From contig CBDUNM010000070.1 in the NCBI GenBank assembly GCA_965368585.1, positions 1-23,900 on the forward strand: a DNA stretch of 23,900 nt, read 5' to 3'. The notes beneath the pieces are model-generated. The model was not told the DNA's origin. It ran no database searches and saw only the letters and a program-made list of their open reading frames with translations. Both the position numbers and the translations under genes were made by a program. Shown here piece by piece: positions 1-6,646 of the stretch (within the stretch, counting starts at the first letter, position 1; the number at the start of each line of letters is the position of its first letter). This DNA comes from JARRQB01 sp965368585 (GTDB lineage Bacteria > Pseudomonadota > Gammaproteobacteria > Chromatiales > Chromatiaceae).

Positions 1-67
1 TTAGTTAACACCGAGCGCGCAAGCGACGACTTCAAACCTGAACTGCAACCCACTGAGGAATACCACC

Positions 68-334
68 ATGAACCTGCAAATCGCCGACCTGCCGATGAAC
101 CAACTGCTGGACCGCAACGCCATGACCGCCCTGAGCGGCGGCTCGATCACCGTCTACAGCCCCTGGAAAACCACGTCTTCGAGCAGCTCCACCAGCAACT
201 ACAGCAACGGCAGCTACTTCAACTTGTCCAAGAGCATCTTCGGGTGGAAGGTCGTCTACGGCAAGAAGCGCTACGAGTACCGCACCAAGACCACCGTGGC
301 ACGCCAGCGCCGTTCCAAGACGGTCCTGTTCTAA
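68..334 (+). CDS. Small cationic peptide with a double-glycine leader (putative secreted or RiPP-like precursor)
   Basis: This is an 88-residue ORF with a clear ribosome site (GAGGA at 55-59, 8 nt before the ATG) and its own terminator just downstream. Residues 1-25 look like a double-glycine leader: L13/L14, D15, M19 and L22 precede S23-G24-G25, which fits the spacing (-12, -7, -4, -2, -1) of leaders cut by C39 peptidase-ABC exporters. The predicted 63-residue core is rich in Ser/Thr/Tyr/Asn at 35-52 (five Ser in a row), then aromatic and strongly basic at 58-88 (12 Lys/Arg against one Glu over the whole core). It has no cysteine, so lanthionine or disulfide chemistry is unlikely. It is not hydrophobic enough to be a membrane protein. 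I do not recognise the family. No exporter or modification gene is visible in this window; the upstream side lies outside it. The GG leader is seen; secretion is inferred. Confidence 0.72.
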   Translation: MNLQIADLPMNQLLDRNAMTALSGGSITVYSPWKTTSSSSSTSNYSNGSYFNLSKSIFGWKVVYGKKRYEYRTKTTVARQRRSKTVLF

Positions 335-363
335 CACCCAGCGACCCACAAGCGCGGTACCGA

Positions 364-388
364 ACGGAGGCCTCGCGCCTCCGTTTTT
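364..388 (+). terminator. Rho-independent terminator after the GG-leader peptide gene
   Basis: An 8-bp perfect stem (364-371 with 377-384, ACGGAGGC/GCCTCCGT) with a 5-nt loop is followed directly by a T run (384-388). It lies 30 nt after the stop codon of the peptide gene, so the peptide is probably the last or only gene of its transcript. From here to 589 I see no further gene. Confidence 0.88.
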
Positions 389-589
389 ATGACAGGTTCG
401 CATTCAACATTCATTAACTTATTGATTTTCGGCACGCCGGCAGAAAGGTCCTAGACGGTTCGTTCCAAGGGCGCCGATATCAAGGACGATATCGCGAGCC
501 CCCAGGGCCCGTATGCCACCCGAGTATCGACTTATGTTTGTTGCGCGACCGCGCCGCGTCGCTGGCACGGGCTCCTGGTAAGGTGCGAA

Positions 590-2935
590 TCAGCGCTTCA
601 AGCCGGCTTTGGCAAAGGCGTCCGCGAACGCGCCGCTGCCTTGGTCGACCTCATTGGATTTGCTTTTTTTGGCGTGTTTTGGCTTTGCCGACCGGTTCCC
701 GGGACCCTTGGGCCGCTCGGCTTTTTTCGCCGTCGGCTTGCGGTCGGATTGATCCGACAGGCGCATGGTGAGCGCGACCCGCCGGCGCTCCAGGTCGACC
801 TCCATGACCTTTACCCTGACGACATCACCGGTTTTGACGATTTCGCGCGGGTCCTTTACGAACTTGTCGCTCAGCGCCGATATGTGGACGAGCCCGTCCT
901 GATGGACGCCGACATCGACGAACGCGCCAAAGTTGGTCACGTTCGTCACCACCCCTTCCAACAACATGTCCGGTCTCAGGTCTTTGAGAGCTTCCACCCC
1001 GTCCTGAAACGTGGCGGTTCTGAATTCGGGTCGCGGGTCGCGACCGGGTTTCTCGAGCTCCGACAGCAGATCCCGCACCGTGGGCAAACCAAACCGCTCG
1101 TCCACGTAGTCGTCGGCGTTCAACGCGCGCAGCAAACCGCTGTCGCCGATCAGCGTCTCGATCGCGCGCCCGTTGGCCGAGAGGATCCGCTCGACCAGCG
1201 GGTACGCCTCGGGGTGAACCGCGGATGCGTCCAGGGGGTTGTCGCCGTTCATGATGCGCAGGAAACCGGCGGCCTGCTCGAAAGTCTTGGCGCCCAGACG
1301 AGGCACCTCGAGCAGCGCCTGGCGATTCCTGAACGCGCCGTGCGCATCCCGGTGCGCGACGATGTTCTCGGCCAGGCTCGCGGACAGCCCCGACACGCGG
1401 GCGAGCAGGGCGGGCGACGCGGTATTCAAATCCACGCCGACCGCGTTGACGCAATCTTCCACGACGTTGTCCAGGCTGCGGGCGAGTTGCGCCTGGCTGA
1501 CGTCGTGCTGGTATTGTCCGACGCCGATCGACTTCGGGTCGATCTTGACCAGTTCGGCCAGCGGATCCTGCAGTCGCCGGGCAATCGACACGGCACCGCG
1601 CAGCGAGACATCCAGGGCGGGCAGTTCGGCGGAGGCGAGCTCAGACGCGGAGTATACCGACGCACCCGCTTCGCTCACCACGATCTTGTGCAGCTTCAGT
1701 TCCGGGTGACGCTTGCTCAATTCCGCCGCAAGTTTGTCGGTTTCGCGCGACGCGGTGCCGTTACCGATGGCGATCAGGTCGACCCCGTGACGCTGCGCCA
1801 GCTTTGCCAGCACCGAGATACTTTGGTCCCATTGTTTTTTCGGCGGGTGAGGGTAGATGGTCGTCGTGTCGACGACCTTGCCGGTATTGTCGACGATCGC
1901 GACCTTCACGCCGGTACGCAGGCCCGGGTCCAGGCCCAGCGTCGCGCGCGGTCCGGCCGGTGCCGCCAGCAACAGGTCGTGCAGGTTGCGCGCGAACACC
2001 CGGATCGCCTCCTCTTCCGCCGCTTCCCGGACCCGGGATTTGAGCTCCAGATCGAGTCGGGTCAGCAGCTTGACGCGCCAGGTCATGCGCACCGTGTCGC
2101 GCAGCCAGTCGTCAGCGGCGCGCCCTGCGTGTCGAATACCGAAGCGCTCGGCGATCATGGCTTCCGCAGCGGTAGCGCCCGCCGTCGCGGCCGCGGCGTC
2201 CGCAGGGTCGTTACCCGGGTCGAGATCCAGATGCAGCACCCCTTCGTTGCGGCCGCGAAACAGTGCCAGCGCACGGTGCGAGGGGAGGTCTTTCAGCGGC
2301 TGCGTGAAGTCGAAGTAATCGCTGAACTTCGCGCCCGTGGACTCTTTGCCCGCCACGACAGTCGATTTCAGACGGGCTTGCTGCCATAGCCAGTCGCGAA
2401 CCCGGCCGGCCAGCTCGGCGTCTTCCGCCCAGTACTCCATCAGGATCTGGCGCGCGCCTTCGAGCGCAGCCTTGGTATCCGCAATGGCATGCGCCTCGCT
2501 GACATAGTTTGCAGCGGTCTGCTCCGGATCCAGCGACGGGTCTTGCACCAGGGTTTGCGCCAGGGGTTCGAGACCGGCTTCGCGCGCGATCTGCGCCTTG
2601 GTGCGGCGCTTCGGCTTGTACGGCAGATAGAGGTCTTCGAGCCGGGTCTTGGTATCCGCCAGGAGGATGTCTTTTTTGAGCGCCGGCGACAGTGCGTCCT
2701 GTTTGTCGATGCTGTCGAGTACCACCAGACGTCGTTCCTCGAGTTCACGCAGGTAGCCCAGGCGCTCTTCGAGTCGCCGCAGCTGCGAGTCATCCAGGCC
2801 GCCGGTGGCTTCTTTGCGGTAGCGGGCAATGAAAGGGACGGTGGCGCCGTCGTCGAGCAAGCGAATGGTCGCATCGACCTGCGCGGGGCGGCAGGCCAGT
2901 TCGTTGGCGATACGTTCAGGAATGGGGGCAAGCAA
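590..2935 (-). CDS. tex: Tex/YhgF-family RNA-binding transcriptional accessory protein
   Basis: Tex is a cytoplasmic nucleic-acid-binding protein conserved in bacteria and linked to transcription. The N-terminal Tex domain is obvious (VPFIARYRKEATGGLDD, DLYLPYKPKRRTKAQIA). A YqgF/RNaseH-like segment follows (GLDPGLRTGVKVAIVD), then a helix-hairpin-helix region (VDLNTASPALLARVSGL), an S1 RNA-binding domain near residues 657-726 (EGVVTNVTNFGAFVDVG), and a lysine-rich tail ending in an FADAFAKAGLKR-type motif. I chose a TTG start at 2935 (781 residues): GGAG lies 6 nt upstream and the N terminus then matches the family length. A GTG at 3022 would add 29 residues unlike other Tex proteins. The gene follows the degQ-like gene on the same strand, 117 nt away, with no terminator between them that I can see, so co-transcription is likely. 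Confidence 0.95.
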   Translation of the reverse strand: MLAPIPERIANELACRPAQVDATIRLLDDGATVPFIARYRKEATGGLDDSQLRRLEERLGYLRELEERRLVVLDSIDKQDALSPALKKDILLADTKTRLEDLYLPYKPKRRTKAQIAREAGLEPLAQTLVQDPSLDPEQTAANYVSEAHAIADTKAALEGARQILMEYWAEDAELAGRVRDWLWQQARLKSTVVAGKESTGAKFSDYFDFTQPLKDLPSHRALALFRGRNEGVLHLDLDPGNDPADAAAATAGATAAEAMIAERFGIRHAGRAADDWLRDTVRMTWRVKLLTRLDLELKSRVREAAEEEAIRVFARNLHDLLLAAPAGPRATLGLDPGLRTGVKVAIVDNTGKVVDTTTIYPHPPKKQWDQSISVLAKLAQRHGVDLIAIGNGTASRETDKLAAELSKRHPELKLHKIVVSEAGASVYSASELASAELPALDVSLRGAVSIARRLQDPLAELVKIDPKSIGVGQYQHDVSQAQLARSLDNVVEDCVNAVGVDLNTASPALLARVSGLSASLAENIVAHRDAHGAFRNRQALLEVPRLGAKTFEQAAGFLRIMNGDNPLDASAVHPEAYPLVERILSANGRAIETLIGDSGLLRALNADDYVDERFGLPTVRDLLSELEKPGRDPRPEFRTATFQDGVEALKDLRPDMLLEGVVTNVTNFGAFVDVGVHQDGLVHISALSDKFVKDPREIVKTGDVVRVKVMEVDLERRRVALTMRLSDQSDRKPTAKKAERPKGPGNRSAKPKHAKKSKSNEVDQGSGAFADAFAKAGLKR

Positions 2936-3052
2936 AGCGATCTCCGATACGATGGGCTGGGCGGCAAAACTGTACGTAATTTCACGGGTGGTGTAAAACC
3001 GCGGAACTGCTTGCTCAGTCACAGTTTCGCGTCACGCCGTGCGGTAAGGAAA

Positions 3053-4435
3053 CTAGCGTGAAACCAGCGTAATGATTTGTTGGCCGCGACGCAGTTTCAG
3101 AGCCCAGATCCCGCCCTTGGCTCCGGCAAGGCTTCGCAGGTCCGCCAGTTCCTGCACCCGTCGCTGGTTGGCTTCGAGGATTACATCGTCGGGTCTCAGA
3201 CCGATGTTCCACGCGTTACTGTCTTCGCGCACCGGGCCCACCGCGATCGCCCGCAGTTCGCCGAACGGCGAATCGTCCAGTATTTCGCTCAACAACGCGC
3301 CGCGGAAATAGCGGCTCACCTTGCCGCCCTCGACGTAGTGCTCGAAGGGGTCGCCGATACGGGCGTTTAGCCTTCGTTCGATGCCGTTGCGCATGATCGT
3401 CAGATCGACCTGGTCGCCGATCCGCAACAGCGCCAGCTGGGTCCGCAGATCGGAGCCGTTTGGCACCGGCCGGCCGTTGACGGCCACGATGACGTCGCCG
3501 ACCTGTACGCCGGCGCGCTGCGCGGCGGAATTCTCCCGCACCTCGGCGACCACCGCACCGCGCCGTTGCCGGATATTCAGCGCGCGTGCCAACTCGGGTG
3601 TCAATTCCTGGATGCCGATGCCGAACACGCCGCGGTTGACGCCGCCGTATTGAACGATCTGATCCTTGATCACCCGCGCCATGTTGACCGGAATGGCGAA
3701 ACCGATGCCGACGTTGCCGCCGCCGGGCGCCAGTATGGCCGTATTGATCCCAACCAGCTCACCCCGCAGGTTGACCAGGGGGCCGCCCGAGTTGCCCGGG
3801 TTGATGGAAGCGTCGGTCTGAATAAAGCTTTCGTAGCCCTCGATGCCCAGGCCGCTGCGACCCAGCGCGCTGACGATGCCCGAGGTGACCGTCTGCCGCA
3901 AGCCGAAGGGGTTGCCGATGGCCACGACGAAGTCGCCGACGCGCAGCCGGTCGGAATCGGCCAGCGGCAAGGCCTTCAGGTTTTCCGCGGGGATCCGCAG
4001 TACCGCCACGTCGGTATCGGGATCCGCACCCAGCACGGTCGCGGTCAGTACCCGCCCGTCATTCAGCGTGACGCGCACTTCGTCCGCCTTCTCGATGACG
4101 TGATTGTTGGTCAGTACGTGGCCTTGGTCGGCGTCGATAATCACCCCCGAGCCCAGGCTCTGGTTCTTGCGCCGTTCGCGTTCTTTGGGGAGATCGAAAA
4201 AGCGCCGAAAGAAGGGGTCGCTCAACAGCGGGTGCTCTTCGGTACGAATCACGCTGACCGTTGAGATGTTGACGACCGCGGGTGTCACCCGTTCCAGCAT
4301 GGGGGCGAGGCTGGGCAGCGGCCCGTCGTCGACCGCCGCCGGAAGCGCAGCCCAGGCCGAAACACTCATGACGGCGGTCAGCACGAAGACCAGGAGTGAT
4401 CCCGGTGTTCGGACAGCTGGAACGGGTCGGCGCAT
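3053..4435 (-). CDS. degQ: DegQ/DegP-family (HtrA) periplasmic serine endoprotease
   Basis: This is a periplasmic quality-control protease and chaperone. With the ATG at 4435 the protein has 460 residues, close to DegQ. GGGAG lies 7 nt upstream, and the start opens directly into a signal peptide (hydrophobic 13-25, SAWA cleavage site at 26-29). A longer in-frame start at 4540 would bury that signal. The trypsin-like domain carries the triad His112 (TNNHVIEKADE), Asp142 (DPDTDVAVLRI) and Ser216 (GNSGGPL). Two PDZ domains follow, at about 268-360 (GVFGIGIQEL, with AGVQVGDVIVAVNG) and 375-459 (a second, more divergent copy with GLRPDDVILEANQ). The long glutamine-rich Q-linker of E. coli DegP is absent, which favours DegQ. 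tex lies downstream on the same strand. I see no convincing sigmaE promoter upstream. Confidence 0.94.
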   Translation of the reverse strand: MRRPVPAVRTPGSLLVFVLTAVMSVSAWAALPAAVDDGPLPSLAPMLERVTPAVVNISTVSVIRTEEHPLLSDPFFRRFFDLPKERERRKNQSLGSGVIIDADQGHVLTNNHVIEKADEVRVTLNDGRVLTATVLGADPDTDVAVLRIPAENLKALPLADSDRLRVGDFVVAIGNPFGLRQTVTSGIVSALGRSGLGIEGYESFIQTDASINPGNSGGPLVNLRGELVGINTAILAPGGGNVGIGFAIPVNMARVIKDQIVQYGGVNRGVFGIGIQELTPELARALNIRQRRGAVVAEVRENSAAQRAGVQVGDVIVAVNGRPVPNGSDLRTQLALLRIGDQVDLTIMRNGIERRLNARIGDPFEHYVEGGKVSRYFRGALLSEILDDSPFGELRAIAVGPVREDSNAWNIGLRPDDVILEANQRRVQELADLRSLAGAKGGIWALKLRRGQQIITLVSR

Positions 4436-4588
4436 GTTGACTCCCGAGCGGGTTTCGCAATCGTTGTTCACGCGACGGTATAGCAACTCATGGCGTTGTA
4501 CGGATTTCGCAACTGTCATCAGCCACTGTCGTGTCGGCACGGCCGTGTGCCACTTGCCGCAGGGTCGCTTGCGCGTTGCGAATCTAAG

Positions 4589-4616
4589 CCAGGGGCAGCC
4601 TAACGGCTGCCCCTGG
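4589..4616 (-). terminator. Strong hairpin downstream of the ibpA-type gene
   Basis: A 12-bp perfect inverted repeat (4589-4600 with 4605-4616) with a 4-nt loop starts 7 nt beyond the ibpA stop codon. On the minus strand it is followed by CTTAGATT rather than a clean U run, so it may end transcription weakly or mainly protect the 3' end of the heat-shock mRNA. It separates the ibpA-type gene from degQ, which lies further along on the same strand. Confidence 0.65.
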
Positions 4617-4622
4617 TCGGGT

Positions 4623-5078
4623 TCAAGCGGCCTTGGACTCGCCTTCGATCAGCTTCTCGTCGTTGCTGTGGATCTCGATGCGACGCGCTTTCATCGCTTC
4701 GGGGATCTCGCGTACCAGCTCGATGTGCAGCAGGCCGTTCTTAAGCTCGGCGTTTTTCACCTGCACGTAATCGGCGAGTTGATAATTACGCTCGAAACTG
4801 CGCGTGGCGATGCCGTGGTGCAGATAACGGCGATCGGCGTTGTCGCCTGCCTTGGCGCCGCTGACGCGCAGCACGTTTTCCTTGACTTCGACATTGAGCT
4901 CGTGGTCCTCGAAGCCGGCCACGGCCATGGTGATGCGATACTCGTCGTCGCCGGTCACTTCGATGTCGTACGGGGGATAGCCCCCGACATCGGCGCGATG
5001 CGCGGTTTCCAACGCATTGGCGAGACGATCAAAACCGATGGCGGTGCGAAACAGGGGTGTAAAGTCGACCATTGTCAT
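4623..5078 (-). CDS. ibpA: Hsp20-family small heat-shock chaperone, IbpA type
   Basis: This is an ATP-independent holdase that binds unfolding proteins in the cytoplasm. The N terminus (DFTPLFRTAIGFDRL) matches the IbpA/IbpB opening, and the alpha-crystallin domain runs from about residue 38 to 130 (YPPYDIEVTGDDEYRITMAVAGF, then the G-L-L dipeptide strand NGLLHIELVREIPE). The C-terminal tail RRIEI holds the I-x-I contact motif. Two ATGs six bases apart are possible. I list 5078 (151 residues), whose length matches E. coli IbpA; AAGGAG then sits only 3 nt away. The ATG at 5072 would have a 9-nt spacer. An upstream reading to 5117 is not supported. Regulation is unusually readable: a sigma32-like promoter at 5170-5198 and a ROSE-like leader at 5076-5162. 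Confidence 0.94.
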   Translation of the reverse strand: MTMVDFTPLFRTAIGFDRLANALETAHRADVGGYPPYDIEVTGDDEYRITMAVAGFEDHELNVEVKENVLRVSGAKAGDNADRRYLHHGIATRSFERNYQLADYVQVKNAELKNGLLHIELVREIPEAMKARRIEIHSNDEKLIEGESKAA

Positions 5079-5162
5079 ACTCTCCTTTGAAGCAATATGT
5101 GTGTCAGTGCGCTCCACCAGGGACGCGCTTTTTGCTCACGAACCTTCGATTGAAGCGTTCGT
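5076..5162 (-). promoter_or_regulatory. ROSE-like RNA thermometer in the ibpA 5' leader
   Basis: Read on the minus strand, the leader folds into three hairpins in a row. The first (5162-5138) pairs ACGAAC with GTTCGT and CTTC with GAAG, with one bulged G. The second (5128-5109) pairs GCGC with GCGC and TCC with GGA around a CTGGT loop. The third (5099-5076) is the key one: CAUAUU, a bulged G5093, then CUUC, an AAA loop, GGAG and AGUAUG. This gives 10 pairs that bury both the ribosome site and the first AUG. The strand facing the ribosome site contains UUGCU, the hallmark of ROSE elements, with the G unpaired as in known examples. Warming would be expected to melt the weak U-G and A-U pairs. 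The fold was made by hand and not computed. Confidence 0.8.
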
Positions 5163-5169
5163 CAATCCG

Positions 5170-5198
5170 TAAGTGGGGACAATGTCTTTGACTTCAAG
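5170..5198 (-). promoter_or_regulatory. Sigma32 (RpoH) heat-shock promoter for the ibpA-type gene
   Basis: On the minus strand, CTTGAA (5198-5193) is followed after 14 nt by CCCCACTTA (5178-5170). This matches the known sigma32 pattern of CTTGAA, 13-15 nt, then CCCCATnTA at all but one fixed position. Transcription would start near 5163, giving a leader of about 85 nt that coincides with the ROSE-like structure. The promoter lies between the 80-residue gene (stop near 5223) and the ibpA-type gene. Confidence 0.85.
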
Positions 5199-5222
5199 AT
5201 GCGCGTAGCGCGGGTGCGGCAC

Positions 5223-5465
5223 TCAGGACAGCCATCGTACCAAGTAGTAGATGCGCTGGCTTTCGGACGATACCGAAGGGCCGTACACGACTGCGGGGAA
5301 GACGTTGCGCTCGGCGTCGATCGCCTGCCTGGCCGCTGCCTCGGACTCCATCGGCGTCACGCAGGCCTCCGGGAAACGCTTGCGATCTTTACGCGGCGTC
5401 CTGACCAGCGCGAACCGCTCCTGCAGCGAGGTGGACTCCGGGTCGACGACGATGTGCTGAGTCAC
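5223..5465 (-). CDS. Conserved-looking 80-residue protein of unknown function, coupled to chaN
   Basis: This is an 80-residue soluble protein with a GTG start that overlaps the stop codon of the ChaN-PDZ gene (GTGA, 5462-5465) and has GGAG about 8-10 nt upstream. That arrangement indicates translational coupling and supports it as a real gene. It has no signal peptide, membrane segment or zinc motif. Visible features are a basic stretch (RTPRKDRKRFPEAC) with a single cysteine, a middle helix (ESEAAARQAIDAERN), and a C-terminal YGPSVSSESQRIYYLVRWL segment that reads like a beta strand. I do not recognise a family and assign no function. The upstream partner is exported (signal peptide) while this protein appears cytoplasmic, so direct contact between them is not obvious. 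Confidence 0.78.
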   Translation of the reverse strand: MTQHIVVDPESTSLQERFALVRTPRKDRKRFPEACVTPMESEAAARQAIDAERNVFPAVVYGPSVSSESQRIYYLVRWLS

Positions 5466-6646
5466 GGATGACTCCGGGTCTTGTTCGGACCGCCCAGCGT
5501 GACTTCGATGGTTCGCTCCTTGGCGTTGCCGATCCAGTTAGTGCTGCGGTAGCGCACCTCGACCGTGTCGCCGGGCAGGTGATCCATGAGCGCGACCTTG
5601 ACGGCCGAAAAACTGGTCATCGGCCGGCCGGCCACCGTCAGCAGTACGTCGCCTTTTTCGATACCGGCCTTGCCTATCGCGCCGTCTTCCGACAAACCCA
5701 TGATGTACAGACCGTCGGCGCCGGGTTCGAGAAATGCCCCGAGCAAGGCTGGCGGCGGCAGTTCCTGCAACGGCGACAAAACGACAAAATCCGCGGCGTC
5801 GGGGTCGGCCGTGTTTTCCAGACCGATCAGCAGGCTGGCCGTGGCCACGTCGAGGCGCCGTTTCAGCCGTCCGGGGATACCCCCGCCGTTGGTGACATGG
5901 CCGCTGCCGGCGAATATCACCATGCGTTTGTTCGGGTTCCGCTGAAGATAGTCGGTGGCGCGCTCGGCCATGGTTTCGTCCCAGGTCAGCATCACATCCA
6001 GGAAGTTTTCGAATTTCTGATTGCGATTGGGATGTGCCTCGAACGATCGCCGCAGTCGTTGCGCGTAGTCCTGGTTGCTGCGATCGTAATCCCTGGGCAG
6101 TTGCGATTTGTACTTGTCGGGCAAAGCGGCGATGCCGACATCGCCTATTTTTTGGGTGAGTTCGGCGGATGCATTGAGCGCGATCATCGGTATATTGTTG
6201 GCGCGCGCGTATTCGATGATCGGCCGGTAGAGGCGGTAATCAAAGCGCCAGCGGTCGTAGTAGCCGGTGCGCTCGAGCATTTCGACCTCTGGGATGACGC
6301 CGCTCAGATAGTCATCGAGGTGGCGCTGGAAGGGCGCCTGGAACCATTCGACGCCAATCGCAACGTCGCCGTGGCGTTGATGCAGGGCCTTCAGCACCTG
6401 CAGTTGTACCAGGTGATGATCGAAGCGTGTGTGGGTTTCACCGACGAATACTACCCGTCGGTCGTCAAGTCCGGCGACGGTCTGACTGAGCGTCGGTCGC
6501 GCGATCATCGGAATGACCGGGGGATCAAATACGGCTGGCGCCGTGTCAGAGTGAGCGGGGGCTACGGTGGCGACGGTCATTCCGGCCAGAGCAACCGCTA
6601 AGCTCAATGTTCGGCGAAAGGTGATCAAGCACGTGTCGATAAGCAT
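5462..6646 (-). CDS. ChaN-family (Tiki superfamily) protein with a C-terminal PDZ domain
   Basis: The ATG at 6646 opens a 394-residue protein with an N-terminal signal peptide (hydrophobic 13-29, then APAHS). There is no lipobox cysteine, so it is probably periplasmic and soluble, unlike lipoprotein ChaN. Residues about 62-270 form the ChaN/DUF399 domain: VFVGETHTRFDHH (E70, H72) and the second motif FAGSGHVTNGGGIP. This is the pair of G-x-x-H sites typical of the Tiki/TraB/ChaN superfamily, whose members bind haem or act as metalloproteases. Residues about 310-385 form a PDZ domain (GLYIMGLSEDGAIGKAGI, KGDVLLTVAGRPM). Substrate and activity are unknown. It is followed by the coupled 80-residue gene. 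Its start region overlaps that of the divergent M1-type peptidase. A longer reading to 6739 adds residues before the signal peptide and is rejected. Confidence 0.88.
   Translation of the reverse strand: MLIDTCLITFRRTLSLAVALAGMTVATVAPAHSDTAPAVFDPPVIPMIARPTLSQTVAGLDDRRVVFVGETHTRFDHHLVQLQVLKALHQRHGDVAIGVEWFQAPFQRHLDDYLSGVIPEVEMLERTGYYDRWRFDYRLYRPIIEYARANNIPMIALNASAELTQKIGDVGIAALPDKYKSQLPRDYDRSNQDYAQRLRRSFEAHPNRNQKFENFLDVMLTWDETMAERATDYLQRNPNKRMVIFAGSGHVTNGGGIPGRLKRRLDVATASLLIGLENTADPDAADFVVLSPLQELPPPALLGAFLEPGADGLYIMGLSEDGAIGKAGIEKGDVLLTVAGRPMTSFSAVKVALMDHLPGDTVEVRYRSTNWIGNAKERTIEVTLGGPNKTRSHP

Noticed and set aside
32..403. 123-codon frame on the minus strand over the GG-leader peptide.
   Set aside because: It runs through the terminator of the peptide gene and lacks a domain, and the plus-strand gene has a better ribosome site and a coherent leader.
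474..493. Repeated GATATC palindromes (two copies 13 nt apart) downstream of tex.
   Set aside because: They are short and only two copies occur; no promoter or operator pattern that I know surrounds them.
540..589. GCGAC/GTCGC stem after the tex stop as a terminator.
   Set aside because: It has only five pairs with a GC-rich loop and no T run on the minus strand.
641..2389. Long open frame (582 codons) antisense to tex on the plus strand.
   Set aside because: It is a GC-rich shadow frame: the product is Arg/Gln/Val-rich with no domain, while the minus strand encodes a complete Tex protein.
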